Source of the DNA: Bathynomus jamesi
Lineage: Eukaryota; Arthropoda; Malacostraca; Isopoda; Cirolanidae
Direction: 5' to 3'
DNA: 64,000 nucleotides
NCBI GenBank assembly: GCA_023014485.1
Contig: JAJOZX010005510.1
Span: 62,001-126,000 of the forward strand
Part shown: piece after piece, positions 13,038 to 24,420 of the stretch
How positions within the stretch are numbered: the first letter of the stretch is position 1
Layout: the number at the start of each line of letters is the position of its first letter
Position numbers and translations under genes: made by a program
Notes under the pieces: generated by a model
Databases searched by the model: none
Told to the model about the DNA's origin: nothing
What the model saw: only the letters and a program-made list of their open reading frames with translations

Positions 13038-13200
13038 GTCGAGACCACCAAGTCCGAGACTGAGACCGAGACCTGATCCTGTGAGACCAAGATCGAGACC
13101 GAGATCAAAGGTTCGAGATCGAGATCTACCTTCCGAGATCGAGACCCTTAAAATTCGAGACCGAGATCGAGATCGAGACCGAGATCATGATGTCATTTTT
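13028..13200. repeat. Subterminal repeat block of a truncated hAT element
   Basis: Starts CAGTGATGTAGTCGAGACC and then repeats GAGACCGAGATCGAG-like hexamer and 12-mer units to about 13190. The start matches the (C/T)AGTGATGTAG ends of the two complete hATs at 19374 and 23389. Clustered short repeats inside the termini are typical transposase-binding arrays of hAT elements. No right end was found in the window. Confidence 0.6.
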
Positions 13201-13577
13201 TTTAACATTTACAATTGGCAATTGCGATTTTTTCTACGAATCGGTACGTTGTAAATATAAGTGATGTGAAGGGTTGTCGAGTTGTTCTATGCTTTATTGA
13301 ATTTATCGGTACTGTTTTCTTTATGCTGTATTTCTTGCATTATTTTTGTGTGAAGCATTTTTTTTTTCAAATACATATTGGATGGGAGGATAATCGTTTT
13401 TATCAGGCCACAGAGGTTGACACGCCGTTTGGCAACACTAAGTGGCCTTATAATATATACTTATATATATAATATATATAATTCTCTATTTAGTGTTTCC
13501 ATTTTCAATAAAATTAATCTGACGGGGGCGGGGTGAGGGTCAAATTTTTTTGTAGCGCTAACCTAAAAAAGGTTAAT
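13201..13577. other. Non-coding remainder of nested insert
   Basis: T-rich then TATA-rich sequence with no protein similarity recognised. It lies between the hAT repeat block and the resumption of the jockey LINE. Confidence 0.4.
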
Positions 13578-13886
13578 AATTGTGAGATTTTTAAACATAT
13601 CTTCTCACAAACTTCTTTCAGATCATCAATATGGCTTCTGCAAGGGATGCTCTACTGACGATCTTCTTCCATATCTCTCAGCCTCTTGGTCATCCTCCTT
13701 TTCAGATTTCAGTGAAACCTTTGCTATTGCACTAGACAAATCAAAAGCTTCTGACAAGTCTGGCACAAATCTTTAATTTCCATACTGTCCTTCTATCTGT
13801 GCCTTCCTCTCTAATTTCCTTTCTGGCCAATCTATAGCTACAGTTGTAGATGGGCAATGTTCTTCTCCTATAGTTATTAACAGTGG
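13578..13886 (+). pseudogene. Jockey LINE, RT core (inverted copy, part 2)
   Basis: Frame reads MRFLNISSHKLLSDHQYGF, CSTDDLL, SWSSSFSDFSETFAIALDKSKA, then SVPSS.ISFLANL and the remains of the VDGQCSS...INSG region. These are RT motifs 2-4 of the jockey ORF whose first part ends at 12195. About 35 codons are missing at the join. At 13886 the strand of the LINE switches. Confidence 0.75.
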
Positions 13887-14345
13887 TTAATTAACTAACA
13901 AAATCAAGGTCCAGGGTTTTTGAGATGCCTGGATACTCTGTTTGAAAGAATTTGAGGTTAGAGACAAGGAAAAAGATGGAATGAGGAAGATTAGATTGCT
14001 CCATAGTTGACCAGTTGAGAGGATAAAAGATAGAAAATACCAAGTAACCCTTGCATTTGATAGCTGGACAGAAAAGGAATGAGAATGTTTCAAAAGTTGG
14101 GTACTGCATGCTCTCTCTGTAATGGAGGAGGCATGCAATTAGAGAATTCAGAAGAGCAGTTTTCATTATAATAGCAATAGTAAAGAGTGAGGCAATATTG
14201 TGGAGAGAGGGACATTGAAGACAGTAAGAGGTGAGGAATTGATGAAACAAAAAGCCTTTGATTCCATCCAGTCAAATAGAGCTGTGTGGGTTGGGCCAAC
14301 CCACACATGACATGAGAAGGTACTCTATACAGGGACAGAGACAGC
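13887..14345 (-). pseudogene. Jockey LINE C-terminal part, inverted relative to 11.1-13.9 kb
   Basis: Minus strand reads PSHVMCGLAQPTQLYLTGWN, SSIPHLLLSSMSLSPQY, SNCMPPPLQRE, a FSHSFSVQLSN block, then FILSTGQLWSNL and a segment ending SKTLDL: the end of the same ORF2 type. Together with the plus-strand 5' part it forms a tail-to-tail inversion meeting at 13886/13887, the signature of twin-primed LINE insertion. Confidence 0.7.
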
Positions 14346-15112
14346 AACTTGGTGGGGGGCGAAGAAACTGTCAGGGGCAGATCCAGGAGGGAGGGCAGTC
14401 CTGAGTTACCTCAAAAATATTTTGATCAATAAATCAAATTTCCCATACCTATCCTAGGTTCACCGCCAGTATCTAGGCCAGACACCAAGCACACAACACA
14501 TGTTTACACATTTCACTTTTAAAAGTCATATATAATTCAAGACTAATATTTTTTCAACTTATGATATTTTTATGTATATGTTGTGACTCAAAATAGCCAC
14601 TATGGTTTTTGGTAACATATTTTCAGATTCTGCGTGAAATAAGTTTAACACTATCTTTAGAATTCATATCCAAAATATTCATAGTATTTAGATTTCAACT
14701 TTGGTATCTTATTTTGAAATTATAATGATGTACATGCAATTGTACACAATGTAATTACTCTTAAATTAGTACTATACCCACACATCAGTGAGCTAATATT
14801 TAGGTATTTATATGGTTTGACAATTTTGAAACCCATTTTTGTTCCTAATTTGTAATTCATTAAATACATCATGTCTTATTGAAGGTGATACTTATATGAA
14901 ACTTAGAAATAAAATGTGGTTGAAATTAGTGATGCACCAATTAATTGGCATTAGCATAATCAGCAAAATTTTGCCAATTAATATTAAATATTCCAAATTT
15001 TATATAGATTTTCAATGATTATTTTAAGTTATAATGTCTTAGGTAAACGATATATTATATGTATAGATATATATGTATTATATATATACCTATATATATA
15101 TATATATATATA
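14346..15112. other. AT-rich stretch ending in (TA)n
   Basis: Begins with a possible TE end (CAGGGGCAGATCCAGGAGG at 14375). The rest is AT-rich non-coding sequence, closing with a TATA microsatellite at about 15053-15112 next to the Penelope-like arm. Confidence 0.4.
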
Positions 15113-15505
15113 TATGCTGCAAACCACAAGGAAAAAGAAAAATGATTCCAAGGCCTTTCATGTATTCAAAGCTACACCTCATCAGGGAATGAAGAGAGAA
15201 GGAAAGATGCCTGTAAATATGTACAACGTAGCAGAAACCAAAACAATTAGCACATACTTAACGAGTTAATGAGAGGCAAAAAGGAATTTTAACAAGGTAT
15301 TGTCAATTTTATACATTCCCACACTGTTATTGAAATTGTTTTTAAAATGGATAAATGCACATTCTAGAATATTTCTTTCTATTATATCTGTTTTCAACAA
15401 GTGCTTTAGAACTATCCCACTTGATGCTATGATTACATCTATACATATGGTTAAACAAAGCACTGGAATTACTAGCTGTTCTACATGCATATTTATGCTA
15501 TTTAA
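15113..15505 (-). pseudogene. Penelope-like element 3' end, left arm
   Basis: Minus strand 15505-15260 encodes a GIY-YIG-type C terminus: SGIVLKHLLKTD, ERNILECAFIHFKNNFNNSV, then GMYKIDNTLLKFL and a stop. The untranslated tail follows, with CTGATGAGGTGTAG and ATGAAAGG at about 15155-15192. The same sequence lies on the plus strand at 17500-17888. RNILECAFI and the N.SVG.Y.ID end fit Penelope-like elements, from family knowledge. No reverse transcriptase remains. Confidence 0.65.
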
Positions 15506-17118
15506 CCCTTTAACCCCGGGCTTGGCTCTGAAGCCAACGGTCTCACTGTGCCCATGAAACAGCGTTGGCTTAGAAGCCAATGCATGACCAGCGTGCTGTG
15601 TCAGAGATACAGTTTTGGCTTACAAGCCAACAGTGACGTAGCAGACCATGATTGTTTGCAGATTTGACATATGACGTAAATAATAATCTCATTAGCTGAA
15701 ACAGTGGGTGTGGCCGAGCGGGTTGGCTGTCTCTTTCAAATACGTCATTGACTTATGATTTTTCATGAAAAGGGTCAGTTCCGATTGATTGATTTACGAG
15801 GATGAATGTGCCAAGTACAAGTGGTGTGGGCAGTAGGCCCAGGAAACAAAATATTAGTGACAATCAGATCGCCCAAATGCTTGATGACTTGAGTGAGGAT
15901 GAAGAAAGATTTTCTGATACTGATAGTGAACAAAGTTAAACACAAAGTGATGAGATAAGTGTTAGTGAATCTGATAATGATGAAACAAATACAATTGAAT
16001 GGGATGATGTGTTGGAATTTTCTCCACATAAATACGTATTTGAAGGAAATCCAGGTATTACAGACAACTTTTTAGTTGCTGAGGATGCTCGAGAAAGCAG
16101 GTTGTGGAGTCAGTCCAAAATTTTCCGACTCCGACTCCACACATTGTAAAAAATCTAAAAATTTGACTCCGACGCCTCACATTTTAAATATACGACTCCG
16201 ACTCCTCTAGTGTTTCACTATATAATCCTCATAATAATAAGACATTTCATCACCACCACATGAATCGTCAGGTTACTTTCTAGGATAAGGGAACATTCAA
16301 ATATTAAGAAGGATATTGACTTGTAGATATTATCGTGACACAGGACACAGAAATTGGAAGTTTTTTACCAACTCCGACTCCGCCCTGAAACGTGCAACTC
16401 CACGACTCCGACTCCACAACCCTGCGAGAAAGTGAATATTTTCGCGTTCGCAAATCAGTGAAGTGGTATAAAAAGATTGTTTTTCATTTGATGGACTTAG
16501 TTATGCTAAATTGCTACAATATGTATCTAGTGAAAACTGGCAATGTACATCTAAGGCTAAAAGATTTTAGCCAAAATGTGATAAGACAAGTAATAGAAAG
16601 GTATGGTGCTTTGACAGCGGTAAGACCTGGCAGACAAAGCACAGGAAACATAGATAGGCTTGCAGCAATAAATTTCTCTGAAAGACATTATACAGCACAT
16701 GTGCCACCTACTGGTTCCAGAGCAAAAGGTCAGCATCTATGCCATGTCTGTTCAAACACCACAACACACACAAAAAAAGAAATATGTGACAACATGGTGT
16801 CCAGAATGTAAAGTTGGGCTTTGCATAGGTGATTGCTTCCGAAGTTACCATACTCGGAAGCAATTTTGAAAGTTCAAACTTGCCTCAGAAACCAAAAATC
16901 ACTGCTGGAAACGACATCACTGGTGTGTGTTATAATATATTTTACGTTACATAACAATAATATATGGTAAATATAAGGTTTACACCTCCATTATATCTAT
17001 TCTTTTACCGCGTATATGATCGTAATTAATTAAAAATGAATTTTTTAAAAATTTGATTTTTCTCAATTTTTTGCCCCCACGGGGACGGTGCTGGTCCGGT
17101 ATACCCAGGGTTAAAGGG
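15506..17118 (+). mobile_element. piggyBac-type element, internally deleted (1.6 kb)
   Basis: Flanked by TTAA on both sides (15502-15505 and 17119-17122) with inverted ends CCCTTTAACCCCGGG and CCCTTTAACCCTGGG. Inside, an acidic N terminus starts at 15802 (MNVPSTSGVGSRPRK, SEDEERFSDTDSEQ, one in-frame stop, then ITDNFLVAEDARESEYFRV across an inserted MITE). It ends with a cysteine-rich C terminus: GQHLCHVCSN and, one frame on, YVTTWCPECKVGLCIGDCF, then a stop. Acidic N terminus plus a CxxC/CxxC/C..C finger at the C terminus is the piggyBac layout. The whole central catalytic domain (three Asp) is missing, so it is non-autonomous. It splits the Penelope-like sequence. Confidence 0.85.
16098..16424. 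mobile_element. hAT MITE with GACTCCGACTCC repeats (327 bp)
   Basis: Ends CAGGTTGTGGAGTC and, reversed, CAGGGTTGTGGAGTC. Perfect 8-bp TSD CGAGAAAG at 16090-16097 and 16425-16432. The termini carry several GACTCCGACTCC units on both sides. It interrupts the piggyBac frame within AEDARES; removing it restores the codon order across the gap. Confidence 0.9.
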
Positions 17119-17122
17119 TTAA

Positions 17123-17888
17123 CCCTGATATCTAACATTTTACCCATTTAGCCTATATATACTGAGTTACATTGTGTACATCCGATTGAATACACACAAC
17201 CAACAACATTATCCAGGCTATTCTTATTAGGCATGATTTAACAGTATTATTATACTTAAAGACTACATTGATGCCAATTGCTTTAAGTAAAGTCGGAAGA
17301 TATTGAAAATTAACACGGTAAGGTAGGCTAAGGATATTTTTAGCTCAAATTCCTTTACAGTTACATTATTATAATACCTATTCTTGGCTTTCCTAAGACA
17401 GTTATCTAAAAATGAAATAAGATAACATAATTTAGTACCAATATTCATGATATTGCATAACTCAGAATCTAAAAATTCAGGACTGACAATTAGGGTAAAA
17501 CAGCATAAATATGCATGTAGAACAGCTAATAATTCCAATGCTTTGTTTAACCATATGTATAGATGTAATCATAGCATCAAGTGGGATAGTTCTAAAGCAC
17601 TTCTTGAAAACAGATAGAAAGAAATATTCTAGAATGTGCATTTATCCATTTTAAAAACAATTTCAATAACAGTGTGGGAACGTATAAAATTGACAATATC
17701 TTGTTAAAACTCCTTTTGCCTCTCATTAACTCTTGTTAAGTATGCGCTAATTGTTTTGGTTTCTGCTATGTTGTATATTTAAGGGCATCTTGCCTTCTCT
17801 CTTCATTCCCTGATGAGGTGTAGCTCTGAATACACGAAAGACCTTGGAATCATTTTTCTTTCACCTTGTGGGTTTGCAGCATTCATTC
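17123..17888 (+). pseudogene. Penelope-like element 3' end, right arm
   Basis: From about 17490 to 17888 this is the reverse complement of 15113-15505. The plus-strand frame gives LFNHMYRCNHSIKWDSSK (GIY-YIG domain HxxxxxHxIKW block), then NILECAFIHFKNNFNNSV with a few frame changes, then the tail with CTGATGAGGTGTAGCTCTGA and TACACGAAAG (17812-17847). Sequence 17123-17490 is an internal spacer with no clear protein. The two arms form an inverted pair of about 390 bp each. Confidence 0.65.
17810..17850 (+). ncRNA. Hammerhead-ribozyme-like core in Penelope tail
   Basis: CTGATGAG, then a hairpin GTGTA-GCTCTGAA-TACAC, then GAAAG reproduces the hammerhead core strand (CUGANGA, stem II, GAAA). 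The left arm (minus strand, about 15192-15155) keeps the core and compensates with a G-U pair (GTGTA with TACAT). Penelope-like elements are known to carry minimal hammerheads. I could not build a convincing stem I or stem III plus cleavage site, so activity is unproven. Confidence 0.35.
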
Positions 17889-17926
17889 ATTTCATGTGTT
17901 TAATTGCAAAATTCATCCCATATATA

Positions 17927-19134
17927 CAGGGTGTACATAAAGTCAGGATCTATTTATGAAATAATTATTTTTTTCTATTTTTCTTTTCAGAAGCCCTTAG
18001 AATGAATACAGAAGAGCGTGTGGCAATAGTAATTTGGCGAATCGAGGGAAAGAAATACAATGACATCAGAGAGAAGTTTAGAAGGAGATTTCATAAGCCG
18101 GGGCCAATAGACAAGACAATACGAAAATTGGTGAACAAATTTAAACGAACGGGATCTGTAAATAATGAAGCAAGATCAGGACGACCGTGTATGTCAGATC
18201 TTACCGTGAATGCAGTACGTGGAATTATCACTGAGGAGCCATGTACGTCCATTCGTGCTGCATCACACAGACTCGGCCTCCCGACATCATCTGTGCACAA
18301 AATTCTGAAAGTTAATTTGCAGAAGAAAAGCTAGCATTTGCAGGTTTTACATGATTTACATGAGGAAGATTTCCCTCGACGAAGTGCTGTGTGTGCTGAT
18401 CTCGTAGAACAAATCTGGAGTGATAATTTAATGGACAACACTCTTTAGTGATGAAGCCACTTTCCATACGTGTGGAAAAGTAAATCGCCATAACTGTCGA
18501 ATTTGGGCAGATGAAAGACCGAATGATTTCGTCCAAAATTGGGAGAGAGACTCACCTAAAGTTAATGTCTGGATAGGTTTAACAAAATCTAAGGTTTATG
18601 TTCCTTTTTTCTTTGCTGAAGCTACAGTTACGGGGCTTATTTATCTGGACATGTTGCAGCAATTCCTTGAACCTCAGCTGATTGGGGATAGGATTGTTAG
18701 TACCGTCGTCTATCAACATGATGGTGCTCCTTGTCACTATGCCAAAATTGTTCAGGATTATCTAAATGGACGTTTTCCAAATCGCTGGATTGGACGCGGA
18801 AGCAACAGACCTTGGCCAGCGAGATCACCAGATTTAACCCCTTTAGATTCTTTGCATGGGGCTTTATCAAATCGCATGTCTATCAGACGAAGATTACGAG
18901 TCTTGAAAACTTACGTATACGAACTGCTGCAGATAACATAACCCCGCAAATGCTCCAGAATGTGTTTAGAAATGCTGCAGAACGATTTGAGCTGTGCAGG
19001 GATACTGATGGGCATCACGTCGAATCCTACTCTTAATTATTTAATAAATGTTACCACTTTATCATTTTATGATTGAATTCCATATTATTTCCAAGTGCTT
19101 CACAAAAATAGATCCTGACTTTATGTACACCCTG
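17927..19134 (+). mobile_element. DD41D mariner-like transposon (1.2 kb)
   Basis: Ends CAGGGTGTACATAAAGTCAG on both sides in inverted orientation (about 29-33 bp), flanked by TA. The transposase starts at 18002 with MNTEERVAIV. A helix-turn-helix region runs to 18330, including NNEARSGRP and SSVHKIL. Catalytic segments follow in shifted frames: FSDEATFH, YQHDGAPCHYA and RSPDLTPLD. I count 41 residues between the second and third aspartates, hence DD41D. Frame breaks occur near 18310, 18440, 18610 and 18850, and the frame ends at 19036. Structure is complete, coding is not. Confidence 0.85.
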
Positions 19135-19136
19135 TA

Positions 19137-19137
19137 T

Positions 19138-19200
<63 letters not shown>

Positions 19201-19261
19201 TAAAAGTTTACAATGTTTACTTTAATTTTGGATTTCAAATATTTTGAAAAATGAGTAAGCA

Positions 19262-19310
<49 letters not shown>
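19137..19310. repeat. Two (TA)n microsatellites
   Basis: Runs of TA at about 19139-19196 and 19263-19308, separated by 60 bp of AT-rich sequence, directly after the mariner. Confidence 0.85.
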
Positions 19311-19313
<3 letters not shown>

Positions 19314-19373
19314 AGCAGATCCAGAATTTTTTAGGAGGGTGGCTGATGATCTGCATTATACAGTACTGATAAC

Positions 19374-20632
19374 TAGTGATGTAGCGGATGTCATTTTTTT
19401 CACATCCGCGGATGCGGATGAGGATGTTTGATTTCAACATCCGCGGATGCGGATGTCTACATTTTCGTTATTTTTTAGGATATATTCGAGATTTGTTGTG
19501 TTTAACGTATATAATAAGTTATTATATAGAGAGAGCTGTAGCTATAATGTAGTATAATTGATTAATTGTACAATAATTGCTGTACTTTTCTCTGAACATA
19601 TAAAATAATATCAAGCATCTAACTAATATAGAAATCAATTAGTGAATTCATCTGCAAATAAATTCGTTATATTTTGTTGAGTTTCAGCCACAATTAGAAA
19701 CCATAATTGTGTTACCAGGATGCAGGATGTGAACCCAACTCAAATGCACCCCACCGACCTCTTTCCCCAACCTCCACCCTTATAGAAAGAGATCTTTAAT
19801 TAGCTTGATAACTATTTATATTAAGTTTAAAGTTTTATTAGGCATATTTATAAATGAGTAATTAAAATAAAGTAAACTAAGATGTTCATCGTTTAATGTT
19901 CAAACTTAATTATAGGAAGGTTATGCTTAAGGAACATTAATTTTTCTGCCTTTTCTGCTGCCAGTCTGTTTCTCTTTTCATCATATATTAATCCAGCACT
20001 GCTAAATAATCTCTCGCTTGGTACGTTTGTTGGAGGACAGGCTAAATGTTTCCTTGCAAGTTTACTCAAGTATGGATAGATATTCTGCATATTTTTCCAC
20101 CAACTAATAGGATTGTCACATGCAGCCAGGCGTTTTTCTTGGTGATAGCTCTCGATCATTTTTACTACATCTTTTGACATCGCGTAGGTCTCGTCATTGC
20201 TGCTTGACTCAAGAAACTGAGAGACAGATTCTGTGATAGATTTGCTTGTTGAAGGTGTTGGTTCTGTCACTGAAACTTTTATTCTTTTGGTGGGTGGCGA
20301 AGCGACAGATTCAAGAGATTGAAGCTCTTCAACTGCTTTGCCAAGTGATGATTTAACTCGTTCTAATGTACTAGGTGAAAATAACTTAGCTTTGTAACGT
20401 GGATCTAAGTAGGTTGCAAGAGAGTAACTTCATACAAGAACAGCCTCTCGTCTTGTCGCTTGCATCACTTTTGCGCACAATGAACTAGTTCTATTAATAT
20501 AGTAGAATTTGATGATTTCCGCTTATTAATGACATTTTATCTCAATGGTCCACATCCGCAGTCCAAAGTGCGGATGCGGATGCGAGAAAATGTGCGGATG
20601 TTCCGCGAATGCAGATGTGACCTACATCACTA
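19374..20632 (-). mobile_element. hAT transposon, internally deleted (1.26 kb)
   Basis: Ends TAGTGATGTAGCGGATG and, reversed, TAGTGATGTAGGTCACATC, with perfect 8-bp TSD CTGATAAC (19366-19373 and 20633-20640). Both ends carry repeated CATCCGCGGATGCGGATG-like units, presumably transposase-binding sites. Minus strand 20437-19893 is an open C-terminal transposase fragment: ATYLDPRYKAKLF, WWKNMQNIYPYLSKLARKHL, NVPSERLFSSAGL and NRLAAEKAEKLMFL, the classical hAT dimerisation domain. The N-terminal zinc finger and first catalytic part are gone. A separate inverted pair AGCAGAT.CAG...GAGGGTGGCT (19313 and 20783) just outside suggests it landed in a small MITE. Confidence 0.9.
19893..20437 (-). pseudogene. 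hAT transposase C-terminal fragment
   Basis: Roughly 180 continuous codons ending at a stop after KHNLPIIKFEH. The motif SERLFSSAG contains the conserved catalytic Glu of hAT transposases, and W..N...YP.L..LA..LL-type spacing is intact. Upstream catalytic aspartates are absent, so it cannot transpose on its own but could be expressed as a fragment. See the parent element for termini. Confidence 0.85.
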
Positions 20633-20640
20633 CTGATAAC

Positions 20641-22324
20641 ATTTGATTTTTTTATTAACAATAAAACGAACATGCATATAAAACACCACTGATAGATGAC
20701 AAAAATTGTATTATATGTATAAATTTTTTATAATTAGTACTTATAAGGGGAGTGGCTAGCCACCCTCCCTGTATCTGCTACTGATATATAATAGAGCATA
20801 TGTAAAGCTAGCTACCGAGCTCATTGAGTTTAATATTTTGTAATGAAAATATTCTGGAATATTTTTTAAGTATTGTAATGAATATTGTAGTAAAATTTGT
20901 ACTTAAAAAATACTAAAAAATTGGTGTATATACATGTGCTTTCTGAATTAATAAACACTTGTTTACTCTTGGACTTTGATAATTTTTGTTCTTTCTTTTT
21001 ATGCATTCGAGGAGCAATATATGAAAATCAGAAAATAAAGTTCACCATGTGGGTGTCCACTGTCCACTCCAATGACTACCAGACTTTTTAGTTTTTACTA
21101 AGCTAGATTTAAATCCATAAGTTACTCAGTAAGGCAAAAAGTGAAAGAAAATATACTTAATACTTATGCTATTATTAATATTGAACAAATCTTGGTATTT
21201 TTTTACAAGAGTACATTACAGGCTTTTGAGGAACTTTACCATAAAAATTTACCATAAGATTTTGGTAATATTCCTGATCTATTAGGTTAGGTTATATATT
21301 AAAACTATCTTTTTCTGATGGTTTTTGAGGTTTGAATGAAATTAACCTTCATTTTTATTACAAATCTGATAGAAACTAAGGTTATATTTGTTCAAACTGC
21401 ATAAAAAACCATAAAAACATAGTTTTGATTTATAAAGCCTGTAATGTACACTTGTAAAAATTTACCCAAATCTTTTCCCTAAATTTCATTTATTAGATAA
21501 TTGGCATTGGCACATCACTGGTTGAAATTACATTTGTTTTTTTTGTTGTTTAATATTGCACAACTTAATGAGTTTATCATAGGCCAAAGCAAGTCTTTGG
21601 TGTGTCACCTTTTTAGTAGAGTTGTAAGCTTAACCAGTCCAATTCACAATTGTCAGAGAATACTTGTAGGAAGAGGATATGGTAATATGGTATTGTGTGT
21701 GTGTGTGTGTGTGTTACTGTATTTTCACACACTGACACCTACTATAGGTATCATTTTGAGCCAAAATAAAGGAAACCTAGGTCCCCTCTAGATAAAATCT
21801 GTGCCCTCCCAGCAGAGGGCTTCTGGATCCACCCGTGACTGTAGTCAGTACAACACACCTGACCTCTTAAAAACTGTTTTGTAAGGAGAGTATATGTGAC
21901 CAATAGATGTAAATAATTTTTTCTTTAACTTGAAGAAAGTAGGAAATCCTTTCTGCCAGAATACTCTCCTCTTAAACCTTTAGACACAATGTTTGACCAT
22001 TGCAGAATGATTTTTTATTAGCATAAAACATGGTATTCAACTTCTCTTCATGCCTGAGAGGGGGGGGAGAAAAAAAAAAAAAGTTGCCATTTACACAGTG
22101 TTTGACACTTTTACAGAAAGGCCTTGGAAATGAAATCTGCATCTAAAGGGTTAAAGGTAAAATTTACTATATCTTTTAATTCCATTTACCTATCACCCTA
22201 TACCCTTGCTTTCAAATGATATGTTTTTTAGTCCATTTTTTATCCCTTTCTTTCTTTTAATCCTTTGTCCCAATTTCTTTCTGCCAGCTAAATTTCTTTC
22301 TTGTAACAATGCTACTAGGATATA
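20641..22324. other. AT-rich non-coding stretch with one foldback unit
   Basis: No protein similarity. It contains a hairpin element at 21207-21460 and a possible TE end at about 21800-21840 (reverse CAGTCACGGGTGGATCCAG) that resembles the sequence at 14375. A (GT)n run lies near 21695. Confidence 0.45.
21207..21460. mobile_element. Small foldback/MITE-like unit
   Basis: Inverted arms ACAAGAGTACATTACAGGCTT (21207) and, reversed, ACAAGTGTACATTACAGGCTT (ending 21458) enclose about 210 bp. The arms match at all but one base. No TSD longer than T-runs is evident, so the superfamily is undetermined. Confidence 0.6.
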
Positions 22325-22420
22325 TGTCATTCCATGTCAAATCAACACAGCAGTTTTCATGACCACCTTCAATTCCAATAAAATTTGGCATGCTTCTTGG
22401 GTATGGTAAGTGCATGCTTC
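22325..22420 (+). repeat. Left terminus, GTHSVCVC-family transposon copy 0
   Basis: TGTCATTCCATGTCAAATCA at 22325, followed by AATAAAATTTGGCATGCTTC and GGTATGGTAAGT. The reverse strand at 62332-62219 has GGTCATTCCATGTCAAATCA, AATAAAATTTGGCCAGCTTG and GGAATGGTAAGT. The core CATTCCA.G.CAAATCA is also at the ends of the two related elements at 28003 and 28574. Its transposase would be the fragment at 26.87-27.9 kb. Confidence 0.55.
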
Positions 22421-23388
22421 AGCCAGCCTTTCAGTTTACTGTTGGTTCTGGTAGAGTGAAGTTGTGTTTCATTCTTTGGAAAGTCAGTTGTTGTTGTTGT
22501 TGTTTAGCCGATCAGCCCACCCTGATCGAGCAAGCCGGCGGCACGCAGGTAACCGATCGCCCTCTCCGGAGTGGACCAGAGGTTCAGCACACTCGTGATG
22601 TTGTGTTGTGTTCGTTGTTGTGCTAGAGCGGTACAGTCCGTCATAATGTGTTCAATTGTTTGTGGTGTGTCTTGGCACAGGTGGCAGGTGTCGTCTATGG
22701 AGTTGTCTAGTCTGTGTTTATATGTCCATAAGTTGGGGTGATGTCCACATCGGAATCGTGCTAAGTTAACTCGATCCGATCTGCTCAGGCTGATCTCTGA
22801 CCTGTTAATGGGCGGCGGCTTCGCACCTAGGACCGCATTCGGACCGAGTCGTGTCAGTGCTTTGTGGGTTAGGTGTGTGTGTATGTGTTTTCTGTACTGT
22901 GTGATGTCTGTGGGGCATGGTATGGAATGGAGTATTTGGTTATAATGTCTCTCTGGTGTTACCTTAATGGTGCGAGGTGTTGGTGCATGATTGTACATGT
23001 AGTGGCAAGGGTGTTGTGGGTTAGTTGTCGCTGCTGCCATGAATTGTGTTCCCCTCATGTCTAAATGTTCCCTAACTTTTAGTATTTTTGTTTCTGTGTG
23101 CAGGTGTTCTATTGGTGTTGTTTGAGTGCATCCTGTAATGATACGAAGTGCGTTGTTTTGTATTGTTTGTAAGGTGTTTATGTGTGTGTTTGAGATAATG
23201 GGTGCCCAGCATGGGCTAGCATAGTCCATAACTGAGCGAATATATTGTTTGTAGATGAGTGATGTTGTTTCCTGCTGGTGTCCAAAGTTTGTGCCTGTTA
23301 GTACCCTAAGCGTGTTAAGTCTTGACGTACATTTGTTTTTAATGTCCTGAATGTGGTTTGCAAAAGATAATGATGTGTTGTATGTGAC

Positions 23389-24336
23389 TAGTGATGTTAA
23401 AAAACGTTTTTTTTTATGTCCATGTTGTTTTTTTTGTTTTTTTTGTCGTTTTATTTGTTTTTTATTGTTTTTTTTTGTTTTTTTTGTTTTTTTTAATAAT
23501 TAATATAGATATTGCCAATTTAATTATAAGGTATACTTTTGCAATGATATATATTATAAAAATAAATAAATAAATAATAAAATAGGCCATATGGTACCAG
23601 TATAGAATGTCCTTTTCAGCCTATTTACAGAAAAAAACTGGCCTCTTTCTTGCACTGAAAGTCTTGTATCTTAGATCCATTAAACTTGCGAGAACACTGG
23701 CTGGGAGCTGACTGCCCATTGTCCAACCTTTCCAGGACTCTCTCATCCATGCCTCGGATTTTGAATCTCCCACTTAACTATCCTTTAGACCCGCGATGAC
23801 ATATTTTCCCCCCGAGACCATCCATATATATACATACACATACACCCATATACATATATACCAATATATACATAAATACTTATATACATATTTATATCTA
23901 TTATATACCCCATACACACGCATACATCCAGAATTCCAGATACATACGCACGCATACTCTCATATATACCTACACAAACTCATACACCTCTATTTCGCCC
24001 TTTCATTACCTCCGAAATCATTTAGCACATCCAGTAATATCCATACAGCCAAAAGAAACCGATTAAGCACAGACAGAGCAGCAAAGCTAGTATTTATATC
24101 CCAAAATGCAAAATTCTAAGAAAGTGAAGTAAAACATGGTGCTACATTGGCTTCGTCAACATCCAAATCTGCAATAAGTACCAGTACCTATGATATTGAA
24201 ACTATATGCTCTAATCAATCTAGTGATAATGATTCTTCAATGGAAATAGAATCAATAATGAAAGTTAAACAGCATTAGGTTAACACAAAGGTTAAAGAAA
24301 GAGATGAATATTTTTATTTTTTCTATTTTTCTATTT

Positions 24337-24420
<84 letters not shown>

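Noticed and set aside
12196..13577. 8-bp TSD for the insertion in the jockey LINE
   Set aside because: The left flank GTGACTAC is not found again at any right border, and about 35 LINE codons are missing, so the right end was lost.
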